DNA of 9,539 nucleotides from assembly GCA_047975785.1 (NCBI GenBank), contig JBKEEC010000100.1:1-9539 (forward strand), read 5' to 3'. Position numbers and translations under genes: made by a program. The notes under the pieces are model-generated. The model was not told where the DNA came from and ran no database searches. It saw only the letters and a list, made by a program, of their open reading frames with translations. Positions 1 through 6,126 of the stretch are shown in pieces; the first letter of the stretch is position 1, and each line of letters opens with the position of its first letter. This DNA comes from JACXVD01 sp047975785. GTDB taxonomy: Bacteria > Pseudomonadota > Alphaproteobacteria > Sphingomonadales > Sphingomonadaceae.

Positions 1-707
1 CAGGCTTTGTCGATTCCATTGCCGGAGGAGGCGGACTTCTGATGATGCCATCCCTGCTTGCTGCAGGCCTGCCTCCCCATTTCGCTCTGGGCACCAACAA
101 GCTGCAATCAAGCTGGGGCACGATGATGGCGTGCCGCACATACTGGAAGGGTGGACTGGTCGATATCCGGGGCAATTTTCCTCTGGTAATGATTGCCTTC
201 ACAGGTGCAGTTTGTGGATCATTTGCCGTCCAGCAAATTTCTGCCCAGGCACTTGATTATATTGTCCCTGTCTGCCTGATTAGTGTCGTCATTTACACGT
301 TTTTTTCGCGCAGGATGACCGATGATGACGCCCACCATATCCTGACGCGGCGCGGTTATGCCCCGGTCGCCGGCGGAATTGGGTTTTATGATGGATTTTT
401 TGGCCCCGGAACCGGACAATTCTTTACAGCCAGCCTTGTTGCACTTCGCGGCTATGGTCTGACCCGTGCGGCAGCACATTGCAAACTTTTCAACCTCACG
501 ACCAATATTGCCGCGCTTATGACCTTTGCCCTTGGCGGAAAAGTGCTGTGGCTTCTGGGATTATGTATGGCTGTCGGCTCCATGACGGGTGGCTATCTTG
601 GTTCCCGTTTTGCCATGAAACATGGCGCCCGCATCATCCGCCCGCTCATGATAGCCGCCTCTTTGGGGCTTACCATCAACCTTGTCTGGAGCTGGTTCAG
701 CTTCTGA
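1..707 (+). CDS. TSUP (TauE/SafE, YfcA-like) membrane permease, 5' partial
   Basis: This is the C-terminal 234 residues of a sulfite/sulfonate-exporter-type (TSUP) integral membrane protein. The frame is open from base 3 back to the window edge, so the ATG pair at 39-44 is internal and the true start lies upstream, probably about 20-25 residues earlier by family length. The family is an inverted repeat of two membrane bundles, and both signature motifs are visible. The first is GFVDSIAGGGG followed by the LPPHFALGTNKLQSS segment, right at the visible N-terminus. The second is GFYDGFFGPGTGQF at visible residues 127-140, followed by a K-x-x-N-x-x-x-N pattern (KLFNLTTN). Several hydrophobic helices follow, and the C-terminus is hydrophobic. 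Characterised relatives move sulfite, sulfoacetate or other small organosulfur anions across the inner membrane. The substrate here cannot be told, and no sulfur gene lies next to it. The stop overlaps the end of the opposing ABC permease by 11 bp. Confidence 0.9.
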   Translation, partial: GFVDSIAGGGGLLMMPSLLAAGLPPHFALGTNKLQSSWGTMMACRTYWKGGLVDIRGNFPLVMIAFTGAVCGSFAVQQISAQALDYIVPVCLISVVIYTFFSRRMTDDDAHHILTRRGYAPVAGGIGFYDGFFGPGTGQFFTASLVALRGYGLTRAAAHCKLFNLTTNIAALMTFALGGKVLWLLGLCMAVGSMTGGYLGSRFAMKHGARIIRPLMIAASLGLTINLVWSWFSF

Positions 708-1461
708 GGCGCCAGCCGGTGTGGAATATCCACGCGATAATCGCCACACAAAGCGCAAGAAAGCCAAATGTCATTCCCAGAGACACCATGATATCGACAT
801 CCGATGCACCATAAAATGTCCAGCGCAAACCATTGACCAGATAGACAATCGGATTGAACAGGGCCACCGTCTGCCAGGGCTCTGGCAACATGGTGATGGA
901 ATAGAATGTGCCGCCCAGAAAGGTCAGCGGCATCAGCACCAGCATCGGAATAATCTGCAGCTTTTCAAAGCCTTCTGCCCATACTCCAAGAATAAATCCC
1001 AGCAGAGAAAAACTGGCCGCCACCAGAATGATATAGAGCAGGGCCAGCAGCGGATATGTGATGTGGTAATCGACAAAAAGGCTCGCCGTCAGCAATATTA
1101 CCGCCGCAAGGATAAGGCTCTTGGTCGCAGCGGCCCCCACAAACCCGATCAGTGTTTCCGTCACTCCTGCCGGAGCGGATAAAAGCTCATATATCGCGCC
1201 TGTAAAGCGCGGCATGTAAATGCCAAAGCTGGCATTGGATGTGCTTTCGCTCAGCAAGGTCAGCATCAACAGGCCCGGAACGATAAAGGCACCGTAATTA
1301 ACGCCGTCTACCGCCTGCATTCTGCCGCCAATGGCCGAACCAAACACAATGAAATACAGAGATGTTGTTAGAACAGGAGAGACAAGCGAGCCAAAGATAG
1401 TCCGCCGGAAACGGGCAAGCTCGTGGGTGTAGATGGCCCATGTGCTGCGCCAGGATATCAT
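697..1461 (-). CDS. ABC-2 type exporter permease (YadH/NodJ-like)
   Basis: This is a 254-residue membrane subunit of an ABC exporter, matching the usual length of the YadH-type ABC-2 permeases. A short basic cytoplasmic N-terminus (HELARFRRTIFGSLVSPVL) leads into about six hydrophobic segments. A conserved stretch, near residues 84-113, reads MPRFTGAIYELLSAPAG and then VGAAATKSL. That is the cytoplasmic coupling-helix region of this family. The late LFNPIVYLVNGLRWTFYG stretch is also typical. The ATG overlaps the stop of the ATPase gene by 4 bp (ATGA, 1458-1461), so the two are almost certainly translationally coupled and form one transporter, expected to be a dimer of each subunit. The substrate is unknown: relatives have been linked to lipids, polysaccharides and drugs, and nothing nearby decides. 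It is the last gene of the minus-strand block, and its end lies inside the TSUP gene, leaving no intergenic space for a terminator. Confidence 0.92.
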   Translation of the reverse strand: MISWRSTWAIYTHELARFRRTIFGSLVSPVLTTSLYFIVFGSAIGGRMQAVDGVNYGAFIVPGLLMLTLLSESTSNASFGIYMPRFTGAIYELLSAPAGVTETLIGFVGAAATKSLILAAVILLTASLFVDYHITYPLLALLYIILVAASFSLLGFILGVWAEGFEKLQIIPMLVLMPLTFLGGTFYSITMLPEPWQTVALFNPIVYLVNGLRWTFYGASDVDIMVSLGMTFGFLALCVAIIAWIFHTGWRLRS

Positions 1462-2420
1462 GCGGAATCCTGCCGACGTTCTACCAGCGAGACAAAAATG
1501 TCTTCCAGTGTGGATTCCTTCTGATCCAGTGCAGTGAAGCAGATATTGCCCTGTGCCAGCAACTGCGCAATCTGCGCAATCTCCATTTTTCCCTGCCCTC
1601 CACCATCACCGCCGCGATAGACTATCTGCATCCCGTCATCTGTTATCGTCACCGGAAAATGCGTCAGGAATTCAGGCACGGTAGCCAGCGGCTGCTTGAG
1701 ATGAAACACCGCTTCCGTGCGCCCCAATCGCTGCATCATCGCGGCTTTTTCATCTACCAGCAAAATCCGGCCACGATCAATCACGCCAATCCGGTCGGCC
1801 ATTTCCTCCGCTTCTTCAAGGTAATGTGTCGTCAGGATAATGGTGACGCCGCTTTCGCGCAGCGTGGCAATCTGTCGCCACATGTCGCGGCGCAGTTCCA
1901 CATCAACTCCGGCAGTCGGTTCATCGAGAAACAGTAACTCCGGGTCATGGCTGAGCGCCTTGGCAATAAGAACCCGCCGCTTCATTCCACCGGAAAGCTT
2001 GCGGATCTGCTCCTTGCGCTTGTCCCACAGGCTGAGCGAGCGGAGCACTTCCTCAATTCGGGACGGGTCAGGCGGGCAGCCGAACAGGCCGCGAGAAAAG
2101 GCAGTTTGTCGTTCAACCGTGTCAAACATATCTGTGCCGATTTCCTGCGGCACCAGCCCTATCCTGCGCCTTGCATCGCGCCAGTTCCGCTTCAGATCCT
2201 GTCCGAATGCCCGGATTGTTCCGCCCGTTGGCCGCACCAGACCGCACACCGCTCCGATCAGGGTTGTTTTTCCGGCACCATTGGGGCCAAGCAGGGCAAA
2301 AATCTCTCCGCGCCGGATTGTCAGGTCGACATGATCAAGCGCCGTCAACCCGCCCGGATAGGTTTTGGCAAGCCCCTCAACCTCCAGAATAAGGTCGGCT
2401 TCGGAGTGCATCATCCGCAA
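1458..2420 (-). CDS. ABC exporter ATP-binding subunit (YadG/CcmA-like)
   Basis: This is the cytoplasmic ATPase that powers the permease encoded next to it. All nucleotide-binding motifs are intact, numbered from the longest start. Walker A is GPNGAGKTT (45-53) and the Q-loop glutamine is in LVPQE (Q92). The signature is LSGGM (142-146). Walker B is LLFLDEP (162-168) with catalytic E167, followed by a D-loop, and the switch histidine is H199 in TTHYLEEAEEMADR. About 100 further residues follow, as in YadG-type proteins (roughly 300 residues). The longest frame starts with TTG (2418-2420). ATG codons at 2412-2414 and 2409-2411 lie two and three codons later, and I think one of these is the more likely start. 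No strong Shine-Dalgarno sequence marks any of the three. The gene follows queA by 34-43 bp and overlaps the permease by 4 bp. Confidence 0.95.
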   Translation of the reverse strand: MRMMHSEADLILEVEGLAKTYPGGLTALDHVDLTIRRGEIFALLGPNGAGKTTLIGAVCGLVRPTGGTIRAFGQDLKRNWRDARRRIGLVPQEIGTDMFDTVERQTAFSRGLFGCPPDPSRIEEVLRSLSLWDKRKEQIRKLSGGMKRRVLIAKALSHDPELLFLDEPTAGVDVELRRDMWRQIATLRESGVTIILTTHYLEEAEEMADRIGVIDRGRILLVDEKAAMMQRLGRTEAVFHLKQPLATVPEFLTHFPVTITDDGMQIVYRGGDGGGQGKMEIAQIAQLLAQGNICFTALDQKESTLEDIFVSLVERRQDSA

Positions 2421-2454
2421 TATTCAGACAAATGGGCGATACATGAATATGCCA

Positions 2455-3495
2455 TCAGCAAGCTCCGGGCAATAACAGGCTGGAGTCGCCATAACTATAG
2501 AAACGGTATTTCTCCGCAATAGCGTGCGCATACACTTCCTGCATCCGCTCCAGCCCCATCAGCGCACTGACCAGCATAAACAGGGTGGAACGGGGCAAAT
2601 GAAAATTGGTCATCAGCCCGTCAACCGCACGGAATTGAAACCCCGGAGTGATAAAAATGGACGTGTCCCCTTCAAAGGGCTGGATAATGCCATCTTCGCG
2701 GGCTGCACTTTCCAGCAGACGCAGGCTGGTTGTTCCCACAGCAATGACGCGGCCCCCCTCTCTGCGGACCGTGTTGAGGCGATCCGCCGCTGCCTGGTCG
2801 ATCCGCCCCCATTCGGAATGCATCTGATGATTGTCTGTATCATCAACCTTGACGGGCAGAAATGTTCCCGCACCAACATGCAGGGTCAGCACCTCGCGCT
2901 GAACGCCTGCCCTGTCCAGCGCCACAATCAGATCCGGCGTGAAATGCAAGGCTGCTGTGGGCGCTGCAACCGCACCATTCTTGCTGGCAAACATGGTCTG
3001 GTAATCGCTCCGGTCCTGTGCATCTGTTGCGCGTTTTCCGGCGATATAGGGTGGCAGTGGCATCGTCCCTGCCCGCTCCAGCAGAACTTCTACCGGCTCA
3101 TCCCCCGGAAATTCCAGAATCCAGCCGCCATTTTCCAGCCTGCGTTCCGCCAGGGCATATACATCCTGACCAAAATCAATACGATCCCCATCCCGCAAAC
3201 GCCTGCCATTTTTAACAAAGGCTTCCCAGCGTCGCAGGTCCACACGTTTGTGCAATGTCGCACCAATCTTCGCTTCGCCGCGAGTGCCGAAAAGTTGGGC
3301 AGGAATAACCCGTGTATCATTAAATACCAGCACGTCACCCGGATTGAGCAGGCCCGGCAAATCGGAAACGCAATAATCTTTCAGCGGCGCATCTGGCCCT
3401 GCCGCAAGCACCATTCGGGCAGAATCGCGTGGTTTTGCCGGACGCAGGGCTATGCGATCGGCAGGCAGGTCAAAATCGAACAGATCAACGCGCAT
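2455..3495 (-). CDS. queA: S-adenosylmethionine:tRNA ribosyltransferase-isomerase
   Basis: QueA transfers the ribosyl part of S-adenosylmethionine to the 7-aminomethyl-7-deazaguanine at position 34 of tRNAs (Asp, Asn, His, Tyr), giving epoxyqueuosine. The 346-residue product has the family's full length and its blocks in order. These are FDFDLPADRIALRPAKPRD at the N-terminus, GDVLVFNDTRVIPA (53-66), the LHVGAGTFLPVK block near 208-216, HSEWGRID, AVGTTSLRLLES near 250-262, and GLMTNFHLPRSTLFMLVSA near 295-312. It ends with YGDSSLLL. The start is well fixed: an in-frame TGA lies at 3502-3504, only two codons before the ATG, and the N-terminus aligns with the family start. The gene lies 43 bp after the cyclophilin gene. 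tgt, a frequent queA partner, is not downstream; an ABC exporter pair occupies that position. Confidence 0.97.
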   Translation of the reverse strand: MRVDLFDFDLPADRIALRPAKPRDSARMVLAAGPDAPLKDYCVSDLPGLLNPGDVLVFNDTRVIPAQLFGTRGEAKIGATLHKRVDLRRWEAFVKNGRRLRDGDRIDFGQDVYALAERRLENGGWILEFPGDEPVEVLLERAGTMPLPPYIAGKRATDAQDRSDYQTMFASKNGAVAAPTAALHFTPDLIVALDRAGVQREVLTLHVGAGTFLPVKVDDTDNHQMHSEWGRIDQAAADRLNTVRREGGRVIAVGTTSLRLLESAAREDGIIQPFEGDTSIFITPGFQFRAVDGLMTNFHLPRSTLFMLVSALMGLERMQEVYAHAIAEKYRFYSYGDSSLLLPGAC

Positions 3496-3538
3496 CGTCC
3501 ATCATGCAGATATGGCAAATCAGCCCGTCTGCCACCCC

Positions 3539-4261
3539 TTACTGTTGCGGTGCGCTCAGCATGTCGGCGGTGATGGCGGAAGGTGCAATCGCAGAAGGTG
3601 ATGGCGGAGCCTTGTTATCGGAGGCGAGAGATGCCTGAACAATTCGCGTAGGATTGGCAGGCGGCTCTCCACGCTGGATAGAATCAACCGCAGCCATGCC
3701 CGAAATGACCCTGCCAAAATTGGTGTAGTGCTTGTCCAGGCTCATCCGCGGGTAAAAAACAATGAAGAACTGGCTGTTTGCACTATTGTCATCCTGCGCG
3801 CGCGCCATGGAAACGGTGCCGCGCAAATGTGGCATGGGGTTAAATTCTTCATGGAGATCAGGAAGCGGTGACCCGCCCGTTCCTGTCCCGGTCGGATCTC
3901 CGGTCTGGGCCATGAATCCTTCTATAACCCGGTGAAAGATCACACCATTATAAAATCCCTGCCGGGCAAGAAGCTTGATTCTCTCGACATGACTGGGCGC
4001 CCAGTCAGGCATAAGCCGGATTGCCACACGCTGCCTGTTGGACAGATCAAGCAGCAGGATATTTTCCGGATCATTCTGCGGATTAAAATCCACAGCCGCA
4101 TATGTTTTCGGCGCGGCAGGTTGTGCCGGTTCTGAAACGGGCACTTCAGGCGCTGCTGGTGCCGGGGATACCGGTGGTTCTGCAGCATCTTGTGCGTTGG
4201 CCGAGAAAGGAGAAAGTGCGAGCGCAGCCAGTGCGCCTGCAAGCAGGAAGCGTTTTTGCAT
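3539..4261 (-). CDS. Secreted cyclophilin-type peptidyl-prolyl cis-trans isomerase
   Basis: A 240-residue cyclophilin that should speed cis-trans isomerisation of X-Pro bonds in the periplasm. Residues 1-23 form a signal peptide: basic MQKR, a Leu/Ala core and a cleavage site after ANA. It may be followed by a low-complexity Pro/Ala linker (about 25-52). The cyclophilin domain spans about 65-215. It shows FHRVIEGFMAQTGDPTGTGTGG (109-130) and NSQFFI (162-167). Against human cyclophilin A, the catalytic Arg55, Phe60, Met61, Gln63, Phe113 and His126 appear kept as R111, F116, M117, Q119, F166 and H178. The Trp121 position is not Trp (Ser or Met), which is expected to weaken cyclosporin binding, as in many bacterial members. 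A Pro/Ser/Ala-rich tail of about 23 residues (APPSPSAIAPS onward) follows the domain. The gene lies 97 bp after coaD and 43 bp before queA. Confidence 0.93.
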   Translation of the reverse strand: MQKRFLLAGALAALALSPFSANAQDAAEPPVSPAPAAPEVPVSEPAQPAAPKTYAAVDFNPQNDPENILLLDLSNRQRVAIRLMPDWAPSHVERIKLLARQGFYNGVIFHRVIEGFMAQTGDPTGTGTGGSPLPDLHEEFNPMPHLRGTVSMARAQDDNSANSQFFIVFYPRMSLDKHYTNFGRVISGMAAVDSIQRGEPPANPTRIVQASLASDNKAPPSPSAIAPSAITADMLSAPQQ

Positions 4262-4293
4262 TATCAGTCCGTATGATGATGACCTTGCGCCAT

Positions 4294-4312
4294 GCCGATA
4301 GCTGGCATCGGC
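4294..4312 (-). other. Inverted repeat in the cyclophilin gene leader (possible operator or hairpin)
   Basis: A 6-bp perfect inverted repeat, GCCGAT (4294-4299) and ATCGGC (4307-4312), is separated by 7 bases. It lies in the 97-bp gap between coaD and the cyclophilin gene. No T-run follows it on either strand, so it does not look like an intrinsic terminator. It overlaps the -10 and spacer of the candidate promoter listed separately, so it could be a protein-binding site. It could also be chance. Confidence 0.25.
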
Positions 4313-4323
4313 TGTCGTTTCAA
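4295..4323 (-). promoter_or_regulatory. Candidate internal promoter before the cyclophilin gene
   Basis: On the minus strand, TTGAAA (4323-4318) and TATCGG (4300-4295) are separated by 17 bp. The -35 differs from TTGACA at one position; the -10 keeps only the leading TAT. The gap is the largest inside the minus-strand block (97 bp), which would fit a promoter for the cyclophilin, queA and the ABC genes. The -10 is poor, and alphaproteobacterial promoters are hard to call by eye. Confidence 0.3.
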
Positions 4324-4358
4324 TGAATGATCGGCAAAATAAAGACAGGCAGGTGAAT

Positions 4359-4868
4359 TCAGTAATCCCCCAGACGGCCCAGCTCTTCTACCCGGCGGTT
4401 GACGTCCACCCGAACTTCCTCGCTGACAAATGGCTGTATTTCTCCACCGAACATGGCGATTTCCTTCACCAGTTTGGACGCAATGGGCTGCAAGGACACA
4501 TCCGCCATCAGAAAAATGGTTTCAATCGTATCATTCAATTGCTGGTTCATACCTGCCATCTGATACTCATATTCGAAATCAGCCACAGCGCGCAGACCGC
4601 GGATAATAACCGATGCGCCCATTTTTTCAGCCCAGTGCATCAGCAAGGCGTTGAAGCCTACAACCTCGATATTATCCAGCCCCATCGCCCCGGTTTCACG
4701 CCGCACCATGGCCATCCGTTCGTCGGGTGTGAACATGGGGTTTTTGCTCGGATTGGTGGTGACACCAATAATCAGCCGGTCAACCAGCTTGCTGCCTCGC
4801 CGGATAATATCCGCATGGCCAAGTGTGACCGGATCAAATGTCCCCGGATATATTCCAACACGTTCCAT
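4359..4868 (-). CDS. coaD: Phosphopantetheine adenylyltransferase (PPAT)
   Basis: CoaD joins ATP and 4'-phosphopantetheine to make dephospho-CoA, the fourth step of the five-step coenzyme A pathway, in the cytoplasm. At 169 residues it has the family's usual length (about 160-170). The nucleotidyltransferase motif GTFDPVTLGH occupies 9-18, with the T-x-G-H residues T15, G17 and H18. K42 matches the conserved substrate-binding lysine. RGLRAVADFEYEYQMAGMN begins at R90, and the late block reads IASKLVKEIA (129-138) where many homologues have SSSLVKEIA. The ATG overlaps the ispA stop by one base (TAATG, 4870-4866), so translation is probably coupled to ispA. The first residues (MERVGIYPGTFDP) match the family start, which supports this ATG. 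Confidence 0.97.
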   Translation of the reverse strand: MERVGIYPGTFDPVTLGHADIIRRGSKLVDRLIIGVTTNPSKNPMFTPDERMAMVRRETGAMGLDNIEVVGFNALLMHWAEKMGASVIIRGLRAVADFEYEYQMAGMNQQLNDTIETIFLMADVSLQPIASKLVKEIAMFGGEIQPFVSEEVRVDVNRRVEELGRLGDY

Positions 4869-5776
4869 TACCGATCTCTCTCCACAATATAATTGGCCAA
4901 TTGTCGCATTACATTTGCATCAGGCCCGAATCCGCCCAGATGACCTATAGCCTGCTGGGCCAGCCTGTGCGCCTGTTCCCGCGCCTTTTCCGACCCCATC
5001 AAGGAAACAAAAGTCAGTTTTCCCTGATCCTTATCCTTGCGCAATGCCTTGCCGGTTCTGGCTTCGTCTCCGTCATGGTCAAGCAGGTCATCGGCAATCT
5101 GGAAGGCAAGACCAATATCGCGGGCATAATTGCGCAGCGCAGAGCGCCCCTCGGCGGGAACCCGTGACAGAATGGCTCCCATCTCCACCGCAGCCCCCAG
5201 CAAGGCACCTGTCTTGAGCTGTTGCAGGCGGGTAATGGTATGCAGGGTCATGTCCTGCTCGGCTGCGGAGATATCCATCATCTGGCCGCCCGCCATCCCA
5301 TCCTTGCCGCTGGCACGCGATAATGCAGCAACCAGATCGGCACGGATAAACGGATCCCCACTGGTGCGCGGATCAGAAAGAATTTCAAACGCCAGCGCAT
5401 GAAGGGAATCCCCTGCCAGAACGGCTGTCGCTTCATCAAAAGCACGGTGAACTGTCGGCTTTCCGCGACGAAGATTGTCATCATCCATACAGGGAAGATC
5501 ATCATGAATCAGCGAATAGGCATGGATCGACTCAATCGCGCAGCCGGCCAGCACCGCAGAATCATGATCCGCGCCGAACAGACGCGCCGTAGAGACAACC
5601 AGAAAGGGTCGCACACGTTTGCCACCATCAAGCACGGCATATCGCATGGCCTCGACCAGACGCGCCCGACCATCTTCGGGAACCGGCAACAAGGCATCAA
5701 ATACTGTGTCTGTTTCTCGCTGCACCTCGGCCAGTGCTTCAAACAAAAGATCCGACTCGCCCTGTGTTTGCTCCAC
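4868..5776 (-). CDS. ispA: Farnesyl diphosphate synthase / short-chain polyprenyl synthase
   Basis: This trans-isoprenyl diphosphate synthase condenses isopentenyl diphosphate with allylic diphosphates, most likely giving farnesyl diphosphate for ubiquinone side chains, undecaprenyl carriers and hopanoids or carotenoids. The 302 residues cover the full fold. GGKRVRP (51-57) binds IPP. The first aspartate-rich motif is DDLPCMDDD (92-100), with the two-residue insertion typical of bacterial farnesyl synthases. LKTG is at 187-190, and the second aspartate-rich motif is DDLLD (229-233), followed by KDKDQGKLTFVSL. Exact chain length cannot be proved from sequence, and geranylgeranyl synthase is the main alternative. 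The start is GTG (5776-5774); there is no in-frame ATG between it and the xseB stop. The gene is 15 bp after xseB and in the same frame, and it overlaps coaD by one base. Confidence 0.93.
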   Translation of the reverse strand: MEQTQGESDLLFEALAEVQRETDTVFDALLPVPEDGRARLVEAMRYAVLDGGKRVRPFLVVSTARLFGADHDSAVLAGCAIESIHAYSLIHDDLPCMDDDNLRRGKPTVHRAFDEATAVLAGDSLHALAFEILSDPRTSGDPFIRADLVAALSRASGKDGMAGGQMMDISAAEQDMTLHTITRLQQLKTGALLGAAVEMGAILSRVPAEGRSALRNYARDIGLAFQIADDLLDHDGDEARTGKALRKDKDQGKLTFVSLMGSEKAREQAHRLAQQAIGHLGGFGPDANVMRQLANYIVERDR

Positions 5777-5791
5777 CGGAAATGACCCGCC

Positions 5792-6043
5792 CTAGCTATC
5801 TGTATCGAATGGACGGGTTGCGCTGGCAGTGCCATCAGGCGATGCAACGATTTTCTCAATCCGGGCCTGCGCAGCATCAAGGCGCGCCTGACAATGCTGG
5901 CGCAGCTTTTCTCCGCGTTCATAGAGGGTGATCGAATCATCAAGCGGGACATCGCCGCTTTCCAGTTTGCGGACGATTTCTTCGAGGGCGCGGAGCGAAT
6001 CCTCAAAGCTTAATTGCGAAATATCGGAGCTTTCCTCAGCCAT
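5792..6043 (-). CDS. xseB: Exodeoxyribonuclease VII small subunit
   Basis: XseB binds the large subunit XseA, and the complex degrades single-stranded DNA into oligonucleotides, helping mismatch repair and DNA damage tolerance in the cytoplasm. The 83-residue product has the expected small size. Its core is the characteristic helical hairpin: LSFEDSLRALEEIVRKLESGDVPLDD (about 11-36), then SITLYERGEKLRQHCQARLDAAQARIEKI (about 37-65). The family hallmark (FE..L..LE.IV..LE.G...L..S...YE.G..L...C...L..A) is fully present. A short polar, probably disordered tail follows. xseB heads the minus-strand block and is divergent from purL. xseA is not in the window, which is usual since the two subunits are commonly unlinked. 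An AGG lies only a few bases before the ATG, a weak ribosome-binding site. Confidence 0.95.
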   Translation of the reverse strand: MAEESSDISQLSFEDSLRALEEIVRKLESGDVPLDDSITLYERGEKLRQHCQARLDAAQARIEKIVASPDGTASATRPFDTDS

Positions 6044-6126
6044 GTGCCTGCTTTGACGGGCATAAGCCTGCTGGTCAAGCGTGCAAGGGCTAGCGGGACC
6101 AGCCCGGCATCGCTAAATGCGCGCCT
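6044..6126. promoter_or_regulatory. Divergent intergenic region between xseB and purL
   Basis: These 83 bases must hold the start signals for the minus-strand block and for purL unless both depend on distant promoters. On the minus strand TTGCAC (near 6086-6081) is followed after 16 bases by TATGCC, a weak candidate for the xseB promoter. On the plus strand TTGACG (6053-6058) has no reasonable -10 at the right distance. A 7-bp inverted repeat (GCTGGTC 6070-6076, GACCAGC 6097-6103) is spaced by 20 bases and could be an operator. No clear Shine-Dalgarno sequence precedes purL. The region call is inferred from gene layout, not from strong motifs. Confidence 0.45.

Noticed and set aside
39..44. 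ATG ATG as the start of the TSUP gene
   Set aside because: The frame stays open to the window edge and the upstream codons encode GFVDSIAGGGG, a conserved family motif, so the real start is further upstream.
1947..2522. 191-codon plus-strand frame opposite the ABC ATPase
   Set aside because: Antisense to intact Walker A, signature and Walker B coding; no recognisable domain.
3513..3534. TGGCA/TGCCA hairpin in the gap between the cyclophilin gene and queA
   Set aside because: Only a 5-bp stem with a 12-base loop and no T-run; too weak to call a terminator.
2524..3573. 349-codon open frame on the plus strand opposite queA
   Set aside because: It lies almost wholly antisense to a fully recognisable queA, its translation matches no family I know and is rich in Gln, His, Cys and Arg. 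It is a shadow of the real gene.
5509..6006. 165-codon minus-strand frame crossing ispA and xseB
   Set aside because: It is a shifted frame over two genes with clear family motifs; the translation is Arg/Ser/Met-rich and unrecognisable.
6053..6058. TTGACG as a purL -35 box
   Set aside because: No acceptable -10 hexamer lies 15-19 bp downstream, so it was not listed as a separate promoter.
6087..6105. GGGCT/AGCCC inverted repeat before purL
   Set aside because: A 5-bp stem with a 9-base loop in GC-rich DNA is expected by chance, and it competes with the longer 7-bp repeat noted in the region entry.
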